Source: Streptomyces albus subsp. chlorinus
Lineage (GTDB): Bacteria > Actinomycetota > Actinomycetes > Streptomycetales > Streptomycetaceae
DNA length: 64,000 nt
Direction: 5' to 3'
NCBI RefSeq assembly: GCF_013302895.1
Contig: NZ_VJOK01000001.1
Location: 3,113,591-3,177,590, forward strand
Position numbers and translations under genes: made by a program. Under the pieces are notes generated by a model. The model searched no databases. It was given only the letters and a program-made list of their open reading frames with translations, and was not told the origin of the DNA. Every line of letters starts with the position of its first letter. The first letter of the stretch is position 1. Below, piece by piece: positions 50,340 through 58,306 of this stretch.

Positions 50340-51305
50340 GTGCCGCCGCCGCTGTCCCGGCCGGGCCACGAGGTCACCGCGCTGTACGGGGAGGAGTTCG
50401 CGGCCGACCCGTACGCGGTCTACGAGCGGCTGCGCCGCTACGGGGCGCCGGCTCCCGTGGAGACCGCTCCCGGCGTGGGCGCCATGCTGGTCCTCGACCA
50501 CCGCGCCGCGCCGGACCTGCTGCACGACCCCGGCACCTGGTCGAAGGACTCCCGCGGCTGGCAGGACACCGTGCCGGCCGACTCTCCGGTGATGCCGTTG
50601 CTGCGGCACCGGTTCACCCCGCTCTCCACGGACGGCGAGGAGCACGCCCGCTACCGCAAGGTGATCACCGACAGTTTCGCCCGGCTGGAACCGCGCCGGG
50701 TACGGGAACCGGTACGGGACGTCTCCGACGGGCTGCTCACCAGGTTCGCGCAGCGGGGCCGGGCCGATCTGGTCGGCGCGTACGCGCGGCCGCTCCCCCC
50801 TGCTCTTCCTCGGCCGCGCCTTCGGCCTCGACCAGGACGCGGCCGAGTTGCTCGCGCGAAAGGCCACGCGGTGTTCGACAGCCGGCAGGGCGTGGCCGAG
50901 GCGGCGGACAGCGCCTACACGCACGCCGTCGGGCAGCTGTACGCGCTCAAGAAGAGTGCTCCCGGACAGGACCTGGCCTCCTGGTCCATCGACCATCCGG
51001 AGCGGCTGACTCCCGATGAGGCCATCGACCAGATCGCCCTCACCTTCGGCGCGGGCTGCGAGCCGCTGGCCCATCTGATCGGCAACGCGCTCAGCCGGAT
51101 GCTCGTCGACGACCGCTACCACAGCGATCTGTCCGGTGGCGCCCTCACCGCCCGGGACGCACTGCGCGACGTGCTGCGCGACGAGCCGCCGATGGCCAAC
51201 TTCTCGGCGCACTTCCCGCGCCGGGACGTCCACTTCCACGGGAGGCGGCGGGGAGCGGGCGGCCCGGAGGACAGGGCCGGGCCGCCGCCCCCGCCGCCTG
51301 GCTGA
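50340..51305 (+). pseudogene. Truncated and frameshifted cytochrome P450 (conservon CYP157-like)
   Basis: The usual last gene of a conservon. It starts near GTG 50340 (PGHEVTALYGEEFAADPYAV). Between about 50797 and 50870 the coding sense moves to another frame, LLFLGRAFGLDQDAAELLAR, then returns (VFDSRQGVAEAADSAY), which implies two compensating shifts, the first in a C-run. The I-helix part reads ALTFGAGCEPLAHLIGNALS. After PMANFSAHFPRRDVHFHG it ends in a Pro-rich tail; the heme-binding Cys loop and about 90 residues are absent. It cannot bind heme as given. It converges on the amidohydrolase gene. Confidence 0.75.
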
Positions 51306-51351
51306 CGCCCTCCGTCACACCGCCCCGCCGTCCCACCGTCCCGTGGCGCGC

Positions 51352-52572
51352 TCAGGGGCCGGGCCACAGCCCCTCGTCGGTGAGGCCGAGCAGGTCGATG
51401 GCGTTGCCGCGCACGATCCGCTCGACCACGTCGTCGGCCAGGTGCGCCATCTGCTCCTCGGCGACCTGGCGGGATCTGGGCCAGGTCGAGTCCGAGTGCG
51501 GGTAGTCGGTCTCGTACAGGACGTTGGGCACCCCGATGTCCTCGACGTTCTTCAGCCCGAACGCGTCGTCGAAGAAGCAGCCGTGAACGTGCTCGGCGAA
51601 CAGTTCGGACGGCGGGCGCAGCACCTTCTCCGCGACGCCTCCCCAGCCCCGGTTCTCCTCCCAGACGACATCGGCGCGCTCCAGGATGTACGGAATCCAG
51701 CCGATCTGGCCCTCCGCGTACATGATCCTCAGGTTCGGGAACCGTTCGAAAGCGCCGCTCATCAGCCAGTCCACCATCGAGAAGCAGCAGTTGGCGAACG
51801 TGATGGTGGAGCCGACGGCGGGCGGGGCGTCCTCGGAGGTGGAGGGCATCCGGCTGGAGGAGCCGATGTGCATGGCGATGACGGTGCCCGTCTCGTCGCA
51901 GGCCCGCAGAAAGGGGTCCCAGGCGTCGGTGTGGACGGACGGCAGGCCCAGCCGCGGGGGTATCTCGGAGAAGCAGACGGCACGCACGCCGCGGGCCGCG
52001 TTGCGCCGCACCTCCTCGGCGGCCAGTTCGGCGTCCCACAACGGTATGAGGGTGAGTGGTATCAAACGCCCCCGCGCGTCGGGACCGCACCACTCCTCCA
52101 CCATCCAGTCGTTGTAGGCGCGCACCCCCAGCAGGCCCAGTTCGCGGTCGGCCGCCTCGGTGAAGGTCTGGCCGCAGAAGCGCGGGAAGGTGGGGAAGCA
52201 CAGCGCGGACTGGACGTGGTTGACGTCCATGTCGGCCAGCCGCGCGGTCACCTCGTAGGAGCCCGGCCGCATCTGCTCGTAGGTGATGGCCTCCAGCCGC
52301 ACCTCGTCCCTGTCGTAGCCGACGGCCGTGTCCAGTCTGGTCAGCGGGCGGTGCAGGTCCTCGTACACCCACCAGTCGGCCGGCGGCCCCTCGTCGCCCT
52401 TGTCGCCCATCTTCGGGGCGAACTTCCCGCCGACGAAGGTCATCTCCTTGAGCGGCGCGCGGACGATGCGGGGCCCGATGTCGCGGTACCGGGACGGGAG
52501 CCGGTCCCGCCACACATGAGGGGGCTCGACCGTGTGGTCGTCCACCGAAATGATCCTGGGGAAGGTCTCCAT
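51352..52572 (-). CDS. Amidohydrolase 2 family protein (ACMSD-like TIM barrel)
   Basis: A 406-residue metal-dependent hydrolase or decarboxylase from ATG 52572. It starts METFPRIISVDDHTVEPPHV (the D-x-H metal motif as VDDHTVEPP) and has ALCFPTFPRFCGQTF, AMHIGSSSRMP (metal His), FPNLRIMYAEGQIGWIPYIL, and YETDYPHSDSTWP with the catalytic Asp. Members hydrolyse or decarboxylate aromatic or ring-opened acids. The operator CTGACGGAGCGTCAG lies 22 bases upstream. The ribosome site is weak. It is a clear member of the catabolic regulon. Confidence 0.9.
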   Translation of the reverse strand: METFPRIISVDDHTVEPPHVWRDRLPSRYRDIGPRIVRAPLKEMTFVGGKFAPKMGDKGDEGPPADWWVYEDLHRPLTRLDTAVGYDRDEVRLEAITYEQMRPGSYEVTARLADMDVNHVQSALCFPTFPRFCGQTFTEAADRELGLLGVRAYNDWMVEEWCGPDARGRLIPLTLIPLWDAELAAEEVRRNAARGVRAVCFSEIPPRLGLPSVHTDAWDPFLRACDETGTVIAMHIGSSSRMPSTSEDAPPAVGSTITFANCCFSMVDWLMSGAFERFPNLRIMYAEGQIGWIPYILERADVVWEENRGWGGVAEKVLRPPSELFAEHVHGCFFDDAFGLKNVEDIGVPNVLYETDYPHSDSTWPRSRQVAEEQMAHLADDVVERIVRGNAIDLLGLTDEGLWPGP

Positions 52573-52593
52573 GCCGACCACCGTAGCCGCGAT

Positions 52594-52608
52594 CTGACGG
52601 AGCGTCAG
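52594..52608. promoter_or_regulatory. Palindromic operator, site 4 (CTGACGGAGCGTCAG)
   Basis: Perfect 6-3-6 palindrome, 22 bases before the amidohydrolase start and about 150 bases from the divergent afsR start. Its closeness to the amidohydrolase indicates that gene as the target. Confidence 0.78.
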
Positions 52609-52754
52609 CTACGTGCGCGGCCCTCCGTCCCGCGGAAGGCGAATTCGAAGGCTTCGTAGAGAGGCCGGTACCTGAGCTGACGTAATTGCCGCGGACAAGG
52701 CAGACTGACCCGTGCGGGGAACGGAGGAGTGCGAATCAGCCAGGGGGCACACCA

Positions 52755-55703
52755 ATGGGAGCCGGGGACCACACGCGAGTCGGAACGGAGCGTCAGGAGC
52801 ACCGGCTCCGCTTCGCCGTGCTCGGTCCCGTACGCGCATGGCGCGGGGACCAGCCCCTCAGCACGGGATCGCCCCAGCAGCGCGCCCTGCTCGCCGCGCT
52901 GCTGCTGCGCCGCGGCCAGACCGCGACCGCCGAGGAACTCATCGACGCCATCTGGGGCCAGGAGCCGCCCGAGCAGGCCAAGGCGGCGCTGCGCACCTAC
53001 GCCTCCCGCATCCGCAAGGCCCTCGGCCCCGACGCCGGGCTGCTCGTCAGCGAGTCCGGCGGCTACGCCCTGCGCACCGGCCCCGAGGCCACACTCGACG
53101 TCGGGACCGCCCACGAGCTGGCCGTCCGAGCCGAGAAGGCCGCCTTGGGCCAGGACCGCGCCCAGGCCCGCGCCCTGTACGGCCAGGCCCTCGCCCAGTG
53201 GGACGGCGAACCGCTCGCCCACGTCCCCGGGCCCTACGCCGAACACCAGCGCATCCGCCTGGAGGAGTGGCGCCTGGGCCTGCTGGAGCTGCGGCTCGAC
53301 CTCGACCTCCAGGTCGGCTGCCACGCGGAGGCCGTCAGCGAACTGACCGCCCTGACCGCCGCGCACCCGCTGCGCGAACGCCTCCGCGAACTGCTGATGC
53401 TCGCCCTCTACCGCAGCGGCCGGCAGGCCGAGGCGCTCGCCGTCTACCACGACACCCGCCGCCTGCTCGCCGACGAACTCGGGGTCGACCCGCGCCCTGA
53501 GCTGTCCGAGCTGCAGCAGCGCATCCTGGAGGCCGACGACGAGCTGACCTACCAGGCCGACGAGCCCTCGGCCGAGGGCAAGCCCGCCGTGACCCGCCCG
53601 GCCCAGCTCCCGGCCACCGTCGCCGACTTCACCGGCCGCGCCTCCTTCGTCGCCGAACTCGGGGACCAGCTCGCCCAGGCCGACGGCACCGTCATGGCCG
53701 TCTCCGCCGTCGCGGGTATCGGCGGCGTCGGCAAGACCACCCTGGCCATCCACGTCGCCCACGCCGCCGCCGACCGCTTCCCCGACGGCCAGCTCTACGT
53801 CGACCTCCAAGGCGCCGGGGCCTCCCCCGCCGACCCGGAGGCCGTTCTCGGCTCCTTCCTGCGCGCCCTGGGCGTCGCGGACTCGGACATCCCCAGCGGT
53901 GTCGTGGACCGCGCCGCCCTCTTCCGCTCCCTGCTGGCCGGACGCCGCGTCCTCGCCCTCCTCGACAACGCCCGCGACGCCGCCCAGGTGCGCCCCCTGC
54001 TGCCGGGCACCGCCGGCTGCGCCGCACTGGTCACCAGCCGCGTGCGCATGGTGGACCTCGCCGGCGCCCACCTGGTCGATCTGGACGTGATGAGCCCGGA
54101 CGAGGCCCTTGCCCTCTTTACCCGCATTGTTGGCGAAGAGCGCGTCCTGTCCGAACGCGAGGCCGCCATGGACGTGGTGGCCGCCTGCGGGTTCCTGCCG
54201 CTGGCCATCCGCATCGCGGCGGCCCGGCTCTCGGCCCGCCGCACCTGGACCGTCTCCGTGCTGGCCGCCAAGCTGGCCGACGAGCGGCGCCGCCTGGACG
54301 AGCTGCAGGCCGGCGACCAGGCCGTCAAGGCCACCTTCGAACTCGGCTACGGCCAGCTCGACCCCGAGCAGTCCCGCGCCTTCCGCCTCCTGGGCCTCGC
54401 CGAGGGCCCCGACATCTCCCTCGACGCCGCCGCCGCACTCCTCGACCGCACACCCGAGGAGGCCGAGGACGTCCTGGAGTCCCTCGTCGACACCTCCCTC
54501 CTGGAGTCCGCCGCACCGCGCCGCTACCGCTTCCACGACCTGGTCCGCCTCTTCGCCCGCGCCTGCGCGGAACGCGACGAACAGCCCCCCAGCGAGTGCG
54601 AGGCCGCGCTGGGTCGGCTGCTGGACTTCTATCTGGCGACGGCACGCAACGTGCACGCCCTGGAGCGGCCCGAGGAACGGCTGGTCGACCATCTGGAGCC
54701 GACGGAGCACGAGGGGCTGGGCTTCCCGGGACAGACGGCGGCGATCGACTGGCTGTTCTCCGAGTCGGCCTGCTTCCTGGCCTGCGCACGCCAACTGGGC
54801 ACGGGCGCGACCCTGCGCAAGGCGGTCGATCTGCTGATGGCCGCCGGCGCGCTGGGCGAGTCCGGCGCCAACATCCGGCAGTACGAACAGGCGGCGCAGG
54901 CCCTGAAGGAGGCCGCACAGGCCGACGGCAACGCCCACGCGGAGGCCCGTGCCCGCTCCGTGCTGACCGGCCTCCACCTCACCAGCGGCGACTTCGACGC
55001 GGCTGCCGATCAGGCCCGCGCCGCCGAAGTGCTGGGCACCGCCGACGGGGACCCGATCTCCCGGTCGTACGCGTTGAACGACCAGGGCATCGTGGCCAAT
55101 TACCAGGGCCGGTACGAGGAGGCCAAGCACTTCCTCAGCCAGGCGCTGGAGGCGTTCCGGGCCCAGGACAACAAGATCGCGGCGGCGAGCGCACTGGGCA
55201 ACCTCTCCCGCGCGAGCACCTGGCTGGGCGAGACCGAGGAGGCGATCGCGCTCGCCGAGCAGGCGGTGGCCATCCACGCGGGCGTCGGCATCTCCATGCG
55301 GCGTGCGAACTCCCTCTACGCGCTGGGGATCGCCCTGACGGAGGCCGGACGGCTGGCCGAGGCGGAGCGGCACCTGGGAGAGGCGCTGGACATCTTCCAG
55401 CAGAGCCGGCAGCGCCTGTGGGAAGGGATGGCCTACTTCCGGCTGGGCGAGGTGCAGCTCGCCGCCGAACGGCCGGCCCAGGCGGCGGCGCTGGCCGAAC
55501 AGGCCATCGCCATCCTGCGCAGCGTCGGCGGCCCGTGGCGGCGGGCGAACGCGCTGATGCTGCTCGGCCGCTCCCTGGAGGCCATCGGGCACCAGCGCCG
55601 GGCACAGGCATGCTGGCGCGAGGCGCTGGAGCAGTACGAGAGGCTGGGCTCCCCCGAGGCGGAGGCGGCGCGCGAGCTGCTGAGCGCCACGGACGCCGTC
55701 TAG
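52755..55703 (+). CDS. afsR: AfsR, SARP-type global regulator of secondary metabolism
   Basis: A 982-residue regulator from ATG 52755 (AGGGGG upstream). Order: OmpR-like SARP DNA-binding domain (RLRFAVLGPVRAWRGDQPLS, residues about 17-110), BTAD activation domain (to about 265), NB-ARC ATPase with P-loop AGIGGVGKTT near residue 320, and a C-terminal TPR region (ALNDQGIVANYQGRYEEAKH; RANSLYALGIALTEAGRLAE). In S. coelicolor AfsR is phosphorylated by AfsK and activates afsS; both genes are present here (55927 and 62828). The start is preceded by a promoter shared with the divergent amidohydrolase. Length and order fit AfsR closely, so I am confident of the name. Confidence 0.95.
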   Translation: MGAGDHTRVGTERQEHRLRFAVLGPVRAWRGDQPLSTGSPQQRALLAALLLRRGQTATAEELIDAIWGQEPPEQAKAALRTYASRIRKALGPDAGLLVSESGGYALRTGPEATLDVGTAHELAVRAEKAALGQDRAQARALYGQALAQWDGEPLAHVPGPYAEHQRIRLEEWRLGLLELRLDLDLQVGCHAEAVSELTALTAAHPLRERLRELLMLALYRSGRQAEALAVYHDTRRLLADELGVDPRPELSELQQRILEADDELTYQADEPSAEGKPAVTRPAQLPATVADFTGRASFVAELGDQLAQADGTVMAVSAVAGIGGVGKTTLAIHVAHAAADRFPDGQLYVDLQGAGASPADPEAVLGSFLRALGVADSDIPSGVVDRAALFRSLLAGRRVLALLDNARDAAQVRPLLPGTAGCAALVTSRVRMVDLAGAHLVDLDVMSPDEALALFTRIVGEERVLSEREAAMDVVAACGFLPLAIRIAAARLSARRTWTVSVLAAKLADERRRLDELQAGDQAVKATFELGYGQLDPEQSRAFRLLGLAEGPDISLDAAAALLDRTPEEAEDVLESLVDTSLLESAAPRRYRFHDLVRLFARACAERDEQPPSECEAALGRLLDFYLATARNVHALERPEERLVDHLEPTEHEGLGFPGQTAAIDWLFSESACFLACARQLGTGATLRKAVDLLMAAGALGESGANIRQYEQAAQALKEAAQADGNAHAEARARSVLTGLHLTSGDFDAAADQARAAEVLGTADGDPISRSYALNDQGIVANYQGRYEEAKHFLSQALEAFRAQDNKIAAASALGNLSRASTWLGETEEAIALAEQAVAIHAGVGISMRRANSLYALGIALTEAGRLAEAERHLGEALDIFQQSRQRLWEGMAYFRLGEVQLAAERPAQAAALAEQAIAILRSVGGPWRRANALMLLGRSLEAIGHQRRAQACWREALEQYERLGSPEAEAARELLSATDAV

Positions 55704-55732
55704 CGCGGCGCGCAACGCCTTCACCAACGAGA

Positions 55733-55750
55733 CGTTCATCGATCGTTTAT
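55733..55750 (+). promoter_or_regulatory. Probable AfsR binding site upstream of afsS
   Basis: Direct heptamers CGTTCAT (55733-55739) and CGTTTAT (55744-55750) are spaced 11 bases apart, the phasing of SARP-family sites that overlap a -35 region. A -10-like CATGCT/CATAGC follows 11-18 bases later. In S. coelicolor AfsR binds the afsS promoter in this way. Confidence 0.65.
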
Positions 55751-55926
55751 CGGCGTCCGGCATGCTCATAGCAGTCGATCCGGCGCGTCGGGGGGCAGGC
55801 GGATCGACAGGGAGTATCGATTGTTTTCCCCGATAGGGTGAACGGCCCTGACTCGTCCGTCCGGCGGCCCACGGGGGAGCCGCTGGACGGGCATCTGCCC
55901 ACAGACCCCCACGGAGGGAAGCCACC

Positions 55927-56076
55927 ATGAGCGACCACGAGGAGAAGGTCACGCCCGAGAGCGGCGAGATGACCACCAAGGACCGCAACAACACCATCAA
56001 GCCGGCGGGCGCCAAGGAAAACGGTGGCGAGGTCACCACCCAGGACCGCAACAACACGATTCTGCCCGCCAACTGA
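55927..56076 (+). CDS. afsS: AfsS, small activator of antibiotic production
   Basis: A 49-residue acidic protein directly downstream of afsR. ATG 55927 follows GGAGGG. It has two repeats, EMTTKDRNNTIKPAG and EVTTQDRNNTILPAN, matching the T-T-x-D-N repeats of AfsS in S. coelicolor, though here the unit is TT-x-DRNNT. In that species AfsS is the main output of AfsK/AfsR signalling and stimulates pigment antibiotics. The leader of about 190 bases carries the AfsR-like site and an inverted TATCG/CGATA pair near 55816-55846. It is too short for many gene callers. Confidence 0.9.
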   Translation: MSDHEEKVTPESGEMTTKDRNNTIKPAGAKENGGEVTTQDRNNTILPAN

Positions 56077-56325
56077 GACTCGCGCTCCGGGGAGAGGGGG
56101 GAACGGGGGAGGTCCCCGGAGTGCGCGGGCGGCCCTTGGGGGAGGAAGCCGCCGGGGGGATACGGGGGACCGCAACACGGGGGATACGAGGGCCGCGATC
56201 GACGACACAGAGGGGGAGTCGTCGGCCGCGGCCCTCGGCGTACGGATGGGCCTCGCCGTTTCTTCGAGGACCGCAGCGTCAAAGTAATGAGCAGTACATC
56301 TCATCTCTCCTGGAGGTAGCTCCCC

Positions 56326-56538
56326 ATGGCCCGCTCCAAAGAAATGTTTGCTGTCTGCGCCCTCGCGCTCGGGACGCTGGCCGCCGTCACGGCGCCCGCC
56401 CTGGCCGGTGACCAGGCACCGTTCCACACGGCCGACCGATCGCAGACCATAGGCGTCCCGGACCGCAACGCCACCCTGCTCCCCGGCGCCGACGAGAGGC
56501 ACGGTGCCGCCGCCGGTTCAGGTTTCCAGGTCAGCTGA
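56326..56538 (+). CDS. Small secreted protein sharing the AfsS DRNxT motif
   Basis: A 70-residue protein with a clear signal peptide: MARSKEMFAVCALALGTLAA then VTAPALAGD, cleavage likely after ALA. The mature part (about 42 residues) includes QTIGVPDRNATLLPGADERH. DRNATLLP resembles DRNNTILP of AfsS encoded 250 bases upstream. ATG 56326 follows GGAGG. It is released or wall-associated. The stop overlaps the end of the convergent acyl-CoA ligase by eight bases. The family is not recognised; bases 56077-56325 hold its promoter and no other gene. Confidence 0.75.
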   Translation: MARSKEMFAVCALALGTLAAVTAPALAGDQAPFHTADRSQTIGVPDRNATLLPGADERHGAAAGSGFQVS

Positions 56539-58144
56539 GCCGGGAGCGCAGAAGGGTCTTGACGACCTTGCCGCCGGCGTTGCGGGGGAGTTCGGGGACG
56601 AACTCGACCTCCCTGGGGACCTTGTAGTTGGCCATCTCCCGGCGGGACCAGGCGATGAGGTCGTCGGCGGTGACCGTCGCGCCGGGCCGGCGGACGGCGT
56701 AGGCCTTGGCGACCTCGCCGAGGCGGGGGTCGGGGACGCCGATGACGGCGGCCTCGGCGATGCCGGGGTGGCGGGCGAGGAGGCGTTCGATCTCGGCGGG
56801 GTAGGCGTTGAAGCCGCCGACGATGAACATGTCCTTGATCCGGTCGGTGATGCGCAGGTTGCCGTCGGCGTCCAGGACGCCGACGTCGCCGGTGCGCAGC
56901 CAGCCGTCGGGGGTGAGGACCTCGGCCGTCTCCTCCGGCTCCTCGAAGTAGCCGGACATCACGTGGTAGCCGCGCACCAGTACCTCGCCGGGCTCGCCGG
57001 GCGGCCGGCGGGCGCCGGAGGGGGAGACGACCTTCACCTCGGTACCGGGTATGGCGCGGCCCGAGGTGGTGGCGACGACCTCGGCGGGGTCGCCGCGGCG
57101 GCACATCGTCACGGTGCCGGACGCCTCGGTGAGCCCGTAGGCGGTCAGGACGGTGCCGACATCCAGTTCGGCGCGCAGCCGCTCGACCAGTTCCAGGGGG
57201 ACGACGGCGGCGCCGGTGACGACCAGCCGCAGTGTCGACAGGTCGTGCTGGTGGCGGGCGGGGTGGTCGAGGATCGCCCGGTGGAGGGTGGGCGGTCCGG
57301 GCAGCACGCTGATGCGTTCGGCGGCGATGTGCGCGAGCGCGGTCTCCACGCTGAAGACGGGTTGCGGGACCATCGTGGCGCCGCGCAGCAGACAGGCGAT
57401 GACGCCGGCCTTGTAGCCGAAGGTGTGGAAGAACGGGTTGACGATGAGGTAGCGGTCGTCCTTCGTGAGTCCGGCCAGTTCGCTCCAGGTCCGGTAGACG
57501 CGGAGCGTCTGTTCGTGGGTGATGACGGCGCCCTTGGGGTGGCCCGTGGTGCCCGAGGTGAAGGTGATGTCGGAGGGGGACGAGGGGGCCACCTGTGAGG
57601 CGCGGGCCCTGACCGCGTCCCGTCCGACCGCGGAGCCGGCCGCCAGGAACGCGTCCCAGGTGTGGAAGCCCGCCGGGGCGTCCGAGGCCAGGACCACCGC
57701 GTCGCGCAGGTACGGCAGTCCGGGCAGCGGCCCGGTGCCCGGCCCCTCGGCGGTGGCGCGGCGCAGTGAGGCCACGTACGAGGTGCCCAGGAAGGTGCCG
57801 GTGACGAAGAGCAGCCGGGCCCGGGTCCTGCCCAGCACATAGGCGGCCTCGGCGCCCTTGAAGCGGGTGTTGAGGGGGACGAGGACGCCGCCCGAGCTGA
57901 CGGCTCCCAGCGCGGCGACGATCCAGTCGAGGGTGTTGGGCGCCCAGACCGCGACCCGGTCGCCGGGTTCCAGCCCGGTGGCCAGGCAGGCGGCGGCCGC
58001 CTGTTCGACGCGCTCCCCCAGTTGCGCGTAGGTGATCCGGGTGCGTCCCTCGACGACGGCCTCGCGCGGCCCGTGGCGGGCGGCGGCCCCCCGGACGAGT
58101 TCGGGAATGGTGCCGTACGCGCGGGAAGCCTGTGTGCCGCTCAC
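56531..58144 (-). CDS. Acyl-CoA synthetase (FadD-like, AMP-forming ligase)
   Basis: A 537-residue AMP-binding enzyme from GTG 58144 (GGAGGG upstream). Motifs: ITFTSGTTGHPKGAVITHEQ (P-loop-like AMP motif), LTAYGLTEASGTVTM, GWLRTGDVGVLDADGNLRI and the C-terminal KDMFIVGGFNAYPAEIER, ending RNAGGKVVKTLLRS with the catalytic Lys. It activates a carboxylic acid to its CoA thioester, the entry step for the thiolase operon transcribed in the opposite direction. The intergenic region has operator site 5. The substrate, possibly an aryl or steroid-like acid, is not readable. Confidence 0.93.
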   Translation of the reverse strand: MSGTQASRAYGTIPELVRGAAARHGPREAVVEGRTRITYAQLGERVEQAAAACLATGLEPGDRVAVWAPNTLDWIVAALGAVSSGGVLVPLNTRFKGAEAAYVLGRTRARLLFVTGTFLGTSYVASLRRATAEGPGTGPLPGLPYLRDAVVLASDAPAGFHTWDAFLAAGSAVGRDAVRARASQVAPSSPSDITFTSGTTGHPKGAVITHEQTLRVYRTWSELAGLTKDDRYLIVNPFFHTFGYKAGVIACLLRGATMVPQPVFSVETALAHIAAERISVLPGPPTLHRAILDHPARHQHDLSTLRLVVTGAAVVPLELVERLRAELDVGTVLTAYGLTEASGTVTMCRRGDPAEVVATTSGRAIPGTEVKVVSPSGARRPPGEPGEVLVRGYHVMSGYFEEPEETAEVLTPDGWLRTGDVGVLDADGNLRITDRIKDMFIVGGFNAYPAEIERLLARHPGIAEAAVIGVPDPRLGEVAKAYAVRRPGATVTADDLIAWSRREMANYKVPREVEFVPELPRNAGGKVVKTLLRSRLS

Positions 58145-58206
58145 CCTTCGCCCTCCCTCCGCCGCGCCGGCCGGCTCATGGCGCGGTGTTCGCCGGACAC
58201 CACTAC

Positions 58207-58221
58207 CTGACACACCGTCAG
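58207..58221. promoter_or_regulatory. Palindromic operator, site 5 (CTGACACACCGTCAG)
   Basis: One mismatch in the inner base (A for G), but the palindrome extends outward to ACCTGAC-n5-GTCAGGT. It lies between the divergent acyl-CoA ligase (63 bases) and thiolase (86 bases) starts, so it can control both. Confidence 0.75.
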
Positions 58222-58306
58222 GTTAGCTGTAGCCTCCCCCACTGTCAGCAGCGGTGCACCGACCCACGCGCCGGCCTCTGTCGCCAGGCCGGCCCAGGAG
58301 GACGTC

